Positions 26,839 to 34,119 of a DNA stretch of 64,000 bases are shown here, piece by piece. The notes below the pieces were generated by a model that saw only the letters and a program-made list of their open reading frames with translations, searched no databases and was not told the origin of the DNA. The translations under genes and the position numbers were made by a program. This DNA is from Catenovulum agarivorans YM01 (GTDB taxonomy: Bacteria > Pseudomonadota > Gammaproteobacteria > Enterobacterales > Alteromonadaceae), in assembly GCF_000281085.1 (NCBI RefSeq), contig NZ_JH767523.1, positions 1 to 64,000 of the forward strand, written 5' to 3'. Each line of letters opens with the position of its first letter. The stretch's first letter is position 1.

Positions 26839-26868
26839 CTTTACTGCCGCTTGCTAGCGGCAGTAAAG
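26839..26868. repeat. Perfect 12-bp inverted repeat before the sigma gene
   Basis: CTTTACTGCCGC-TTGCTA-GCGGCAGTAAAG forms a 12-bp stem with a 6-base loop. On the minus-strand transcript it ends 5 bases before the preferred ATG of the ECF sigma gene. It could act as an intercistronic processing site or as a structure that limits translation of the sigma factor. No U-run follows, so it is not a classic terminator. Confidence 0.7.
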
Positions 26869-26908
26869 TTTTAAGTGCTTGTGTTATCAATTGTAATTAT
26901 TTCCCTAG

Positions 26909-27565
26909 CTACTTGGCTAATGTGAAGTCTAGTTTAACGCTTAAACCCGATTGAGTTTTAGCTTGGCCTTCAACAAATTGAGGTTTATATTTCCAACCAG
27001 CTAAAGCTTTTGCGGCTGAACGATCAAATATTCTACGCGGCTCAGATTCTAGCACTTTTACGTTGATTACTTCACCCGTAGGGCTGATATCAAAACTTAA
27101 TTTAACCCAACCTTCAATTCCATCTCTAGCCGCAATTGCTGGGTATTTAGGGTCAATGCGCACTATTGGAGTGGCTTGAGTATTACCTTGGCCAGTAAAA
27201 GTAATTGTATCACCTATGGTTGGCTCGATTACTGGAGTTTGCACAGTTAAAGTTGGATTGCCAATCGCATTAACCGGATCTGCAATATTTTTAGGTGGTA
27301 AAGGTGGTACTTTTAGCTCTGGCGGTGGTGGTAATTTAACCGGTTTGGTGATCACTTTAGTTTCTGGTTTTGGCATAACAAAAGGGCCAATGGGCACATA
27401 GGTCATTTGCTCTATTGGTGCATCAGGCGCTCGCACCAACAACTCCATAGTAACAAACAAGCCAAAGCTGATAAGTGCCCCTGATAAAACTATGCTAATC
27501 ATTTTACTTATTTGCTGGGTTATTTGTGGGTTAGGTCTAACACTGGTAAAAGCTAGAGTATGCAT
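26909..27565 (-). CDS. tonB: Energy transducer TonB
   Basis: Periplasm-spanning protein of 218 residues that couples the proton gradient via ExbB-ExbD to outer-membrane receptors. An N-terminal anchor lies at about 22-45 (MISIVLSGALISFGLFVTMELL). A Pro/Lys-rich spacer follows (about 65-100, KLPPPPELKVPPLPPK), then the TonB_C domain from about 130 (RIDPKYPAIAARDGIEGWVKLSFDISPTGEV) with the WKYKPQF motif. No exbB/exbD is adjacent. It is the first gene of a tonB-sigma-anti-sigma unit. Start ATG 27565 has GAGGA upstream. Confidence 0.93.
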   Translation of the reverse strand: MHTLAFTSVRPNPQITQQISKMISIVLSGALISFGLFVTMELLVRAPDAPIEQMTYVPIGPFVMPKPETKVITKPVKLPPPPELKVPPLPPKNIADPVNAIGNPTLTVQTPVIEPTIGDTITFTGQGNTQATPIVRIDPKYPAIAARDGIEGWVKLSFDISPTGEVINVKVLESEPRRIFDRSAAKALAGWKYKPQFVEGQAKTQSGLSVKLDFTLAK

Positions 27566-27898
27566 AAATTATCCTCAGTTATTTTAATGATTCACTATTG
27601 ATAACGGGATAAAACCTAAAATGGGGTTAAAAAAATTAAAAATTTGTTTAAACATCAATATTTACTATTCAATCACTTATTAATAAGAGCTATGATATAG
27701 TTAACTTTGTATGAGATTTGGTTCACATCTTAGTTAAATTGACACATCGTTTTTTTGTAAGTCAGGTTAGGATACCCTGAAAACAAAAGGCAAAAATTTG
27801 ACTGTATACATATAAATGTCGTTTTAGGATGGTGTAATTGGGTCACTATCTTTCATAAACAACACCCGTTTTTAATAAAATGGTTAAGGATATTCACT
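27566..27898. other. Divergent tonB/OmpA intergenic region
   Basis: 333 bp, AT-rich. It holds the ribosome-binding site AAGGATA for the OmpA gene and an isolated TTGACA at 27739-27744 without a well placed -10. A small hairpin TCAGG/CCTGA lies at 27762-27780. A long 5' leader for the porin mRNA is possible, as is common for regulated OmpA-type messages. No operator is recognised. Confidence 0.4.
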
Positions 27899-29044
27899 AT
27901 GAAAAAATCATTTAAACTAGCAACTTTAACTGCAGCTATGTTGTGTTCAGCAAACGCTTTGGCTAATGATTTAGCAAAAGAGCAGCTATACGTAACTGGC
28001 GGCGCAAATATGTTCTTATTCGATACTGACGTACATAACGTAGACAACGGTGCAATTGGCCCTTGGTTAGGTTTAGGTTATCAAATCGACAAAGAGTGGG
28101 CTGTTGAAGTTAATTACAACATGGCTAGCACTGAAACTGATACTGCTTTAGCAGTTGACACAGACGTAAGTTTATTGTCTGTAAACGGTGTTTACCGCTA
28201 TGCGCCAGTTGGCGAAAATAGCTTGTTGGCAAAAGCTGGTTTAGGCCAATATAAATTAGATGCTGGTACTTTAGGTTCAGAAAGCAAAGTCGCTATTCGC
28301 GCAGGTGCTGGTTATGAATATTTCATTCAACCTCAATTATCTGCAACTTTCTTCTGGGACTTATTGGTTTCTTTTGATTCTACATTAATCGAATCTATGC
28401 CTAGCATTGGTTTGAAATATCAATTTGGTCAAGCAAGCAGTAAGCCTGCTAAAAAAGAAACTACTAAATCAGTTGCACCAGCAGCCCCTGCTAAACCTGC
28501 TGTTATGGATGCAGACGCTGATGGTGTAGCAGATAGTTCTGATATGTGTGCCAATACACCAACTGGTGTTCGTGTAAATAGTCAAGGTTGTCCTTTTGAC
28601 CGTGATGCTGATGGCGTTTACGATTATTTAGATGAATGTCCAATGACGCCAGAAGGCGCTAAAGTTATGGACAATGGCTGTAAAGAAGAATTAGCTGAGA
28701 CAGTTTCTATTCAACTTTACATCACTTTCCCAAATAACAGCAGTGTTATTCCAGCTGAATATGACTCTGAAATGAAGAAAGTAGCGGATTTCTTACGCCA
28801 GTACCCAGATACATCAGTGCAATTAGTTGGTCACACTGATTCAACTGGTTCTGCTGCCTACAACCAAATGTTATCTGAAAAACGTGCTGCACGTGTTGCT
28901 GCTCACTTAATCAATAAATTTGGTGTTGATTCTGCTCGTGTAACTTCTAAAGGTGAAGGCGAGTCTAGCCCAATCGCAGACAACTCAACTGCAGAAGGCC
29001 GTAAGCAAAACCGTCGTGTAACAGCGGAAATTTCTGCTAACTAA
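27899..29044 (+). CDS. OmpA-family outer-membrane protein with TSP3 repeats
   Basis: Protein of 381 residues with a signal peptide (1-22, ANALA|ND). An N-terminal eight-stranded beta-barrel covers about 25-178 (GLGYQIDKEWAVEVNYN ... GLKYQFG). An Ala/Pro/Lys linker is followed by calcium-binding type 3 repeats (DADADGVADSSDMCANTP, DRDADGVYDYLDECPMTP, about 201-253). The OmpA peptidoglycan-binding domain ends the protein (LVGHTDSTGSAAYNQMLSEKRA). It anchors the outer membrane to the wall, like OprF. Codon use suggests high expression. A strong terminator follows. Confidence 0.93.
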   Translation: MKKSFKLATLTAAMLCSANALANDLAKEQLYVTGGANMFLFDTDVHNVDNGAIGPWLGLGYQIDKEWAVEVNYNMASTETDTALAVDTDVSLLSVNGVYRYAPVGENSLLAKAGLGQYKLDAGTLGSESKVAIRAGAGYEYFIQPQLSATFFWDLLVSFDSTLIESMPSIGLKYQFGQASSKPAKKETTKSVAPAAPAKPAVMDADADGVADSSDMCANTPTGVRVNSQGCPFDRDADGVYDYLDECPMTPEGAKVMDNGCKEELAETVSIQLYITFPNNSSVIPAEYDSEMKKVADFLRQYPDTSVQLVGHTDSTGSAAYNQMLSEKRAARVAAHLINKFGVDSARVTSKGEGESSPIADNSTAEGRKQNRRVTAEISAN

Positions 29045-29072
29045 TTATCAATTGGTTTAGCTAAGATAACAA

Positions 29073-29096
29073 AAGCCGACGTCAGTCGGCTTTTTT
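29073..29096 (+). terminator. Rho-independent terminator of the OmpA gene
   Basis: AAGCCGAC-GTCA-GTCGGCTT followed by six T residues, 29 bp after the stop codon. Textbook form. Confidence 0.9.
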
Positions 29097-29291
29097 GATC
29101 TAGCTTGATGCCAGCCTGCCAAAAATGTGCACTATTTGTGGTAATAAAAATACCAAAATAATGCATCAGCTCTAGTCATCGCTACGCTTCTCTTGCATGT
29201 TTTGTTTTATTATTCTGAATTTTAAAGGTTTTTTAATTTTGGTTTGGGACTTGCATCAGTAGGTCTGTAATGAAAATTTGTTAGGCATTGT

Positions 29292-29343
29292 AGCCCGTAG
29301 TTGATAGTTGCTTTATTGCAGATATCACTACGGGCTTTTTTTT
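29292..29343 (+). terminator. Second rightward terminator, end of a leader or small RNA
   Basis: AGCCCGTAGT pairs with ACTACGGGCT (10 bp) around a 25-base loop, followed by nine T residues. It lies 200 bp after the porin terminator and 40 bp before the flavoprotein gene, with no gene between. It may end a small RNA transcribed from about 29200-29240, or serve as an attenuator in the leader of the redox operon. The remaining 29100-29290 sequence shows no frame or known motif. Confidence 0.7.
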
Positions 29344-29383
29344 GCACAAATTTTGACTCTACAGCCACCGGAGCAAAATTAGA

Positions 29384-31318
29384 ATGAAAGATCCTATTAT
29401 CGTTATTGGTACTGGACCTGTTGGTTTGCGCTTTGTAGCAGAAGCACGCAAACATTTACCAGGTACACAAATAAAACTATTTGGTAATGAACCTTGGACG
29501 CCTTATAACAGGGTTAAACTTTCTTCTTTATTAGCCAATGATTTAGGTTGGGACGAACTTAAAAGTCACGAGTGGAGTAGCATTGAAGCGGATGATGCGG
29601 TTACACCATTCCTCAACTGCGCTATCCTTGATATAGATGCTGCTAACAAGACGGTTACCGATGTAACTGGCATTGTACATAAATATAGTGAGTTAATTTT
29701 AGCAGTCGGCTCTCGTCCATATATTCCAAATATTCCCGGTAAAGACTTGTCAGGTGTCTATTCGTTTCGCGATATGAATGACGTACAGGCATTGCTTGCT
29801 CGTACTGTGCGTGCTCGGCATGTTTGTGTGCTAGGTGGCGGTTTACTCGGTCTCGAAACTGCCAAAGCTTTGCGAAAGTTTAACACCCAAATTACCGTGG
29901 TGCAGCGTGCTAATCATTTAATGAACAATCAACTTGATGAAGTCGCTGGTTTAATGCTGCAACAAAGTGTTGAGCACATGAGTATTAATGTTGAATGTGG
30001 TCAAGGTGTTATTGAAATACTCGGAGAAGAGCGGGTTGAAGCAATCAAGCTACAAGATGGCAAAGTGATTGACTGCGACACTGTGGTATTTGCGGCAGGT
30101 ATAGTACCTAACAAGGAGTTAGCGTTTAATTATGGCATTAATGTTGGTCGAGCAATTAAGGTTGATCATCACCTGCGTACCAATCAGCCAAACGTATATG
30201 CAATAGGTGAGTGTGCAGAATATCAAAATGTCACTTACGGCTTGGTTGCTCCAGGTTTTGAACAAGCGGCTGTTTTGGCCGCATTTTTATCAGGGCAGCC
30301 CGCAGCTTATTTAGGCAGTACCACAGCTACAGAGTTAAAAGTGGTTGGTGAACAGGTATTTTCAGTCGGTGAAGTTGAAAAGCCACGCAGACCAAGAACT
30401 GACGAATGGGTTTATCAAGACGGTGAAACGTACCGCAAAATTGTCATTGAAAGTGGCAAAATTATTGGTGCACAAGCGATTGGGCAATGGAGTGAATCGC
30501 GCCGAGTACAAGAGCACATTGTTGCCGGTAGAGCAATTTGGCCTTGGCATTTATGGAAATTCAAACAAACAGGTGAACTGTTCAGCAATAGCGATTCAGG
30601 TGTTATGGATTGGCCGGATGAAGCTTTGGTGTGCCAATGTATGGCTGTGCCTAAATCTAGCATTCTTGGTTGTGTTAATGCATTTCAAGATTGCTCGCAA
30701 GCCAAAGTCAGTGCAGAAACTGGTGCGGGTACAGTTTGTGGTTCGTGTAAACCATTAATTGCTGAGCTGTGTGGTAGTCAAAATACCCAAGCAACTGAAT
30801 ATTGGAAGCCTTTATTACAAACCTCTCTTGCATCGCTAATCTTTTCATTTTTATTGATATTTATACCGGCGATTGCAGTCGCTCAATCAGTACAGGACTT
30901 TTCATTAGAGGTATTGTGGATTGACCCACTATACAAACAGATATCAGGTTTTACTTTATTAACTTTGTCGATATTTCTAGCGATTGTATCACTGCGCAAA
31001 CGCATTAAAAAATTCCAGTGGCTGAGCTTTCCGGCCTGGCGCGTTATTCATTCCTCTTTAGCCATAGTCGCCTTGTTTGCGCTGTTATTGCACAGCGGTT
31101 TAAGTTTTGGTGTCAATTTAAATCAAGCATTGATGATTAGTTTTGTTGCAACCGCTGTACTTGGCATTGCGCTTGGCTCAGTTATTTCACTTGAACACAA
31201 ATTATCTATTTCGCAAGCCAAGGTGTTACGTAAAGCAAGTTTGTGGGGGCACATACTGGCCGTTTGGCCGTTACCTGTGTTGCTGAGTTTTCACATTGTT
31301 TCTGTTTATTATTTTTAG
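29384..31318 (+). CDS. NirB-like flavoprotein fused to BFD [2Fe-2S] and heme-b-type membrane domain
   Basis: A 644-residue fusion. Residues 1-400 are an FAD/NAD(P)H oxidoreductase of the NirB/rubredoxin-reductase type: FAD motif VIGTGPVGL (6-14), NAD(P)H motif VLGGGLLGLE, and FAD-binding NVYAIGECAEY. Residues about 414-460 form a BFD-like [2Fe-2S] domain with C-x-C (CQC) and C-x2-C (VCGSCKPL). In place of the NirB siroheme domains, residues about 478-644 hold four to five membrane helices. Histidines in VIHSSLAIVALFALLLHSG and in WGHILAVW...SFHIVSVYYF could bind heme b. It probably moves electrons from NAD(P)H across the inner membrane to the cytochromes encoded next. Confidence 0.85.
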   Translation: MKDPIIVIGTGPVGLRFVAEARKHLPGTQIKLFGNEPWTPYNRVKLSSLLANDLGWDELKSHEWSSIEADDAVTPFLNCAILDIDAANKTVTDVTGIVHKYSELILAVGSRPYIPNIPGKDLSGVYSFRDMNDVQALLARTVRARHVCVLGGGLLGLETAKALRKFNTQITVVQRANHLMNNQLDEVAGLMLQQSVEHMSINVECGQGVIEILGEERVEAIKLQDGKVIDCDTVVFAAGIVPNKELAFNYGINVGRAIKVDHHLRTNQPNVYAIGECAEYQNVTYGLVAPGFEQAAVLAAFLSGQPAAYLGSTTATELKVVGEQVFSVGEVEKPRRPRTDEWVYQDGETYRKIVIESGKIIGAQAIGQWSESRRVQEHIVAGRAIWPWHLWKFKQTGELFSNSDSGVMDWPDEALVCQCMAVPKSSILGCVNAFQDCSQAKVSAETGAGTVCGSCKPLIAELCGSQNTQATEYWKPLLQTSLASLIFSFLLIFIPAIAVAQSVQDFSLEVLWIDPLYKQISGFTLLTLSIFLAIVSLRKRIKKFQWLSFPAWRVIHSSLAIVALFALLLHSGLSFGVNLNQALMISFVATAVLGIALGSVISLEHKLSISQAKVLRKASLWGHILAVWPLPVLLSFHIVSVYYF

Positions 31319-31321
31319 TGG

Positions 31322-32644
31322 GTGAGCATTTTGAAGTCTATATCTTGGATAATTTGGATTTTTTCTAGCTTAGCATTAGCAGCTTATTTGCTGTTTGAGT
31401 TGGCTTGGTCTGAAGATAAATCAAGTTTTTTGATTGGTGAAGCTACTCATGGTCATCATCAAATAGAGCTTGCTTGCTCTACTTGCCACACTTCACCCTT
31501 TGGTGGAGGCGAGGTTATTCAAGATGCTTGTGTAAATTGTCACGCGCAAGAATTATCTATCGCTGAAGATTCCCACCCAAAAGCAAAATTTACCGATCCG
31601 CGTAATGCAGACAGACTCGCAGTATTGGACGCAACCCAATGTGTCACTTGTCATTTAGAGCATCAAAACGAACAAACAAGGGCTATGGGGGGCACGTTAG
31701 CTGATGATTTTTGTTGGCATTGTCACCAAGACATAGCCTCTGAAAGGCCAAGCCATGAAGGTATGGGATTTGAAACTTGTGCCAGTGCCGGTTGCCATAA
31801 TTATCACGACAACAAAGCTTTATACGAAAACTTTTTAGTTAAACATGCAGGAGAAGCTGATTTATTTATGCCTGCTATGCGTCCGCTACGAGATGCTGTA
31901 ACTGAATATTTAACTGACAATCCACAAACTAAAGCTTTAACAGTGGCGGATATCCAGCCGGTTGAAGCTCCAGCAGAAGTGTTTGAACACTGGCAAGCAA
32001 GTAGTCACGCAACCGTTGGTGTTGAGTGCCGCGACTGTCACCAAGCGAATAACTCTGACTGGCAGAAAAAACCAGCAATTCAGGTTTGTCAAAACTGCCA
32101 TGAACAAGAATGGCAAGGCTTTAGCCAAAGCCATCATGGCATGCGTTTGTCAGATAAATTAAGCCAAAGCTTGTCTCCTATGACGCCAGCACAAGGTCGG
32201 CTGGTTTTCCAATCAGATAGTTTAGAAAAAGAAATGACCTGTTCTACTTGTCATGGACCACATGAGCTGGATTTACAAAAAGCAGCAAGCGAGTCCTGTT
32301 TGAGTTGCCATGCTGATGATCACAGTTTGGCATTTGAACAAAGCCCGCATGGTCAACTATGGCAGCAGGAGTTAGCCGGTGAAATTGCTCAGGGCGAAGG
32401 GGTCAGCTGCGCGACTTGCCATATGCCAGTTGTCGAGCAGGGCGGTAAACATGCAGTGTCCCACAACGTCAATGACAACTTAAGACCGAATGAAAAAATG
32501 TTGCGCTCAGTCTGTATGAACTGTCATGGATTGGCCTTTTCAATAGACGCTTTAGCCGATCAAGAATTAATTAAAAACAACTTTTTACACGCGCCTAGCT
32601 TACATATCAAAAGTATTGATATGGCAGTTGAGCGGGTGAAATAG
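31322..32644 (+). CDS. Membrane-anchored undecaheme cytochrome c
   Basis: Multiheme cytochrome of 440 residues with one N-terminal membrane helix (about 8-28) and a periplasmic body. Ten CXXCH sites are visible, starting near residues 52, 70, 107, 131, 236, 256, 307, 326, 363 and 398. One CX4CH site, CASAGCH, lies at 153-159, giving 11 hemes. It is not an obvious NrfA, HAO or NapC by motif: no CXXCK or W-rich NapC signature was seen. It starts 3 bp after the flavoprotein gene (GTG 31322, or TTG 31331 with a better site). A role as periplasmic electron store or reductase is inferred. Confidence 0.9.
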   Translation: MSILKSISWIIWIFSSLALAAYLLFELAWSEDKSSFLIGEATHGHHQIELACSTCHTSPFGGGEVIQDACVNCHAQELSIAEDSHPKAKFTDPRNADRLAVLDATQCVTCHLEHQNEQTRAMGGTLADDFCWHCHQDIASERPSHEGMGFETCASAGCHNYHDNKALYENFLVKHAGEADLFMPAMRPLRDAVTEYLTDNPQTKALTVADIQPVEAPAEVFEHWQASSHATVGVECRDCHQANNSDWQKKPAIQVCQNCHEQEWQGFSQSHHGMRLSDKLSQSLSPMTPAQGRLVFQSDSLEKEMTCSTCHGPHELDLQKAASESCLSCHADDHSLAFEQSPHGQLWQQELAGEIAQGEGVSCATCHMPVVEQGGKHAVSHNVNDNLRPNEKMLRSVCMNCHGLAFSIDALADQELIKNNFLHAPSLHIKSIDMAVERVK

Positions 32645-32672
32645 ATTTAACCAAGCCAACGAGGAAACCACT

Positions 32673-33239
32673 ATGAAAAACACTTTAAAAATGACATTAG
32701 CTGCTTCAAGTATCGCTATTTTATCTGCTTGTGGAGGAGATAAAGACGCGGGTATTTCACCACAGCAATTTACAGATGCTTTGCATTTAGTAATGGACTC
32801 CGACCGCGCTGTATACACTAAAAAAGTAGTAGGTCGTTTAACCAAAGAGGAAAAAGTGATTAAAGCATCAGAACACTTTATGGATGACAAAGCGCTGCCT
32901 TTGCCAGCTCAGATGTTTCGTTTTGGTGCAGAAACTGTTGCTGAGAAAACCGACAAGTTCTCATATTCACTGCAGTCTTTATGGCCTATTAATAGCCAAA
33001 ATGCACCAGTGACAGCTGTTGAAAAAGAAGGTTTACAGTTTATCGTGGATAATCCAGGGAAAAATTTCTATAAAGAAGAAACTTTAGGCGGCAAAACATA
33101 CTTTACTGCAATTTACCCAGACGTTGCTGTTGCACCTGTTTGTGCCTCATGTCACAACGATCATAAAGATTCACCGAAAACAGACTTTAAAGTAGGTGAT
33201 GTAATGGGTGGTGTGGTTATTCGTGTACCACTAAGTTAA
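32673..33239 (+). CDS. Tll0287-like (DUF3365) monoheme lipoprotein
   Basis: Lipoprotein of 188 residues: signal peptide with lipobox LSAC (Cys20), then a Tll0287-like domain. One heme c site, CASCH, is near the end in PVCASCHNDHKDSPKTDFKVGDVMGG, the usual place in this family. Such domains occur alone or as redox-sensing inputs of signalling proteins. It lies 28 bp after the 11-heme cytochrome gene and is probably cotranscribed. It may pass electrons or sense heme redox state. Confidence 0.88.
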   Translation: MKNTLKMTLAASSIAILSACGGDKDAGISPQQFTDALHLVMDSDRAVYTKKVVGRLTKEEKVIKASEHFMDDKALPLPAQMFRFGAETVAEKTDKFSYSLQSLWPINSQNAPVTAVEKEGLQFIVDNPGKNFYKEETLGGKTYFTAIYPDVAVAPVCASCHNDHKDSPKTDFKVGDVMGGVVIRVPLS

Positions 33240-33278
33240 TTAAATTTCTCAGGCTCTGATGAGTAATGGAGTGAAGTT

Positions 33279-33611
33279 ATGAAACTAGGCTCTTATTTAT
33301 TTATTGGTGCTTCAGTACTACTATCAGCCTGCTCGGAATCGCCCGAGCAAGCAGCGTTAGCTGAAGGCCAAACAATTTGGCAAGGCACTTGTGCAGTTTG
33401 TCACGCACAGGGGTTAGCTGGCTCGCCACCTATAGGCAATAAAAGGATGTGGGCAAAAAGAATTGAAAAAGGACTGCCCGTGTTATTCGACCATGCTAAA
33501 AATGGTTTTGAAGGTGACACGGGTATAATGCCTGCACGTGGTGGCAATACTAGCCTGTCAGATATGCAGGTTGAACTTGCTGTTAAGTACATGGTGAGTC
33601 AAAGCCAATAA
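33279..33611 (+). CDS. Class I monoheme cytochrome c lipoprotein
   Basis: Small cytochrome of 110 residues with lipobox LLSAC (Cys16 or so). It has one CAVCH heme site, followed by GLAGSPPIGNKRMWAKRIEKG and the axial Met in DTGIMPARGG. This is the standard cytochrome c5-like layout. It is expected to be anchored to a periplasmic face and to shuttle electrons among the cytochromes of this operon or to a terminal oxidase. The gene lies 39 bp after the Tll0287-like gene. Confidence 0.9.
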   Translation: MKLGSYLFIGASVLLSACSESPEQAALAEGQTIWQGTCAVCHAQGLAGSPPIGNKRMWAKRIEKGLPVLFDHAKNGFEGDTGIMPARGGNTSLSDMQVELAVKYMVSQSQ

Positions 33612-33624
33612 TAAGGAAAATATT

Positions 33625-34032
33625 ATGCAAGAAAATGCAGTTGAGTTAGTACAAAGTACTTTTGCTCAAGTCGCGCCAATTGCAGACAAAGCCGCTGCTA
33701 TGTTTTATGCGCGTTTGTTTGAGATTGCACCCGAAGTAAGGCCTTTATTTAAGGCTGATTTAACCGAGCAGGGCGCTAAATTAATGCAGATGATTGGGAC
33801 AGCCGTCGCAAGTTTGACAAATTTAGACGCTTTAGTGCCAGTAGCGCAGGATTTAGCCAAACGCCATATTGATTATGGCGTGACTAAAGCGCATTATGCT
33901 GTGGTTGGTGATGCGTTAATTTGGACACTCGAGCAAGGCTTAGGTGATGCCTTTACCGCAGAAGTTAAACAAGCTTGGGTAGACGTATATGGTTTGTTAT
34001 CTTCTGTGATGATTGAAGCTGCATACGATTGA
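33625..34032 (+). CDS. Single-domain bacterial globin
   Basis: Globin of 135 residues resembling Vitreoscilla hemoglobin and the heme domain of flavohemoglobins, but with no reductase domain. The proximal histidine is probably the H of KAHYAVVGDAL (F8). The B-helix Tyr in MFYARLFEIAPEVRPLF and the E-helix Gln of EQGAKLM are candidate distal residues. No signal peptide, so it is cytosolic while three partners are periplasmic. Its place 13 bp after a cytochrome gene suggests co-regulation, perhaps against nitric oxide or low oxygen. Confidence 0.9.
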   Translation: MQENAVELVQSTFAQVAPIADKAAAMFYARLFEIAPEVRPLFKADLTEQGAKLMQMIGTAVASLTNLDALVPVAQDLAKRHIDYGVTKAHYAVVGDALIWTLEQGLGDAFTAEVKQAWVDVYGLLSSVMIEAAYD

Positions 34033-34062
34033 GCGATAAGACTTAGGAAGTGGAGACAATGG

Positions 34063-34090
34063 AGGGGCAAGACGCCCCTTTGTCATTTTT
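34063..34090 (+). terminator. Terminator of the redox operon
   Basis: AGGGGC-AAGAC-GCCCCT hairpin, 30 bp after the globin stop, followed by TTGTCATTTTT. It marks the end of the five-gene unit and separates it from convergent dnaB. Confidence 0.7.
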
Positions 34091-34119
34091 CTGTGTCAAA
34101 AAGTCAGGGTTGTAAGCTT

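Noticed and set aside
29097-29291. NsrR- or FNR-type operator before the redox operon
   Set aside because: ATGCATCAG and TTGCATCAG resemble half-sites, but no paired half-site at proper spacing and no TTGAT-N4-ATCAA was found.
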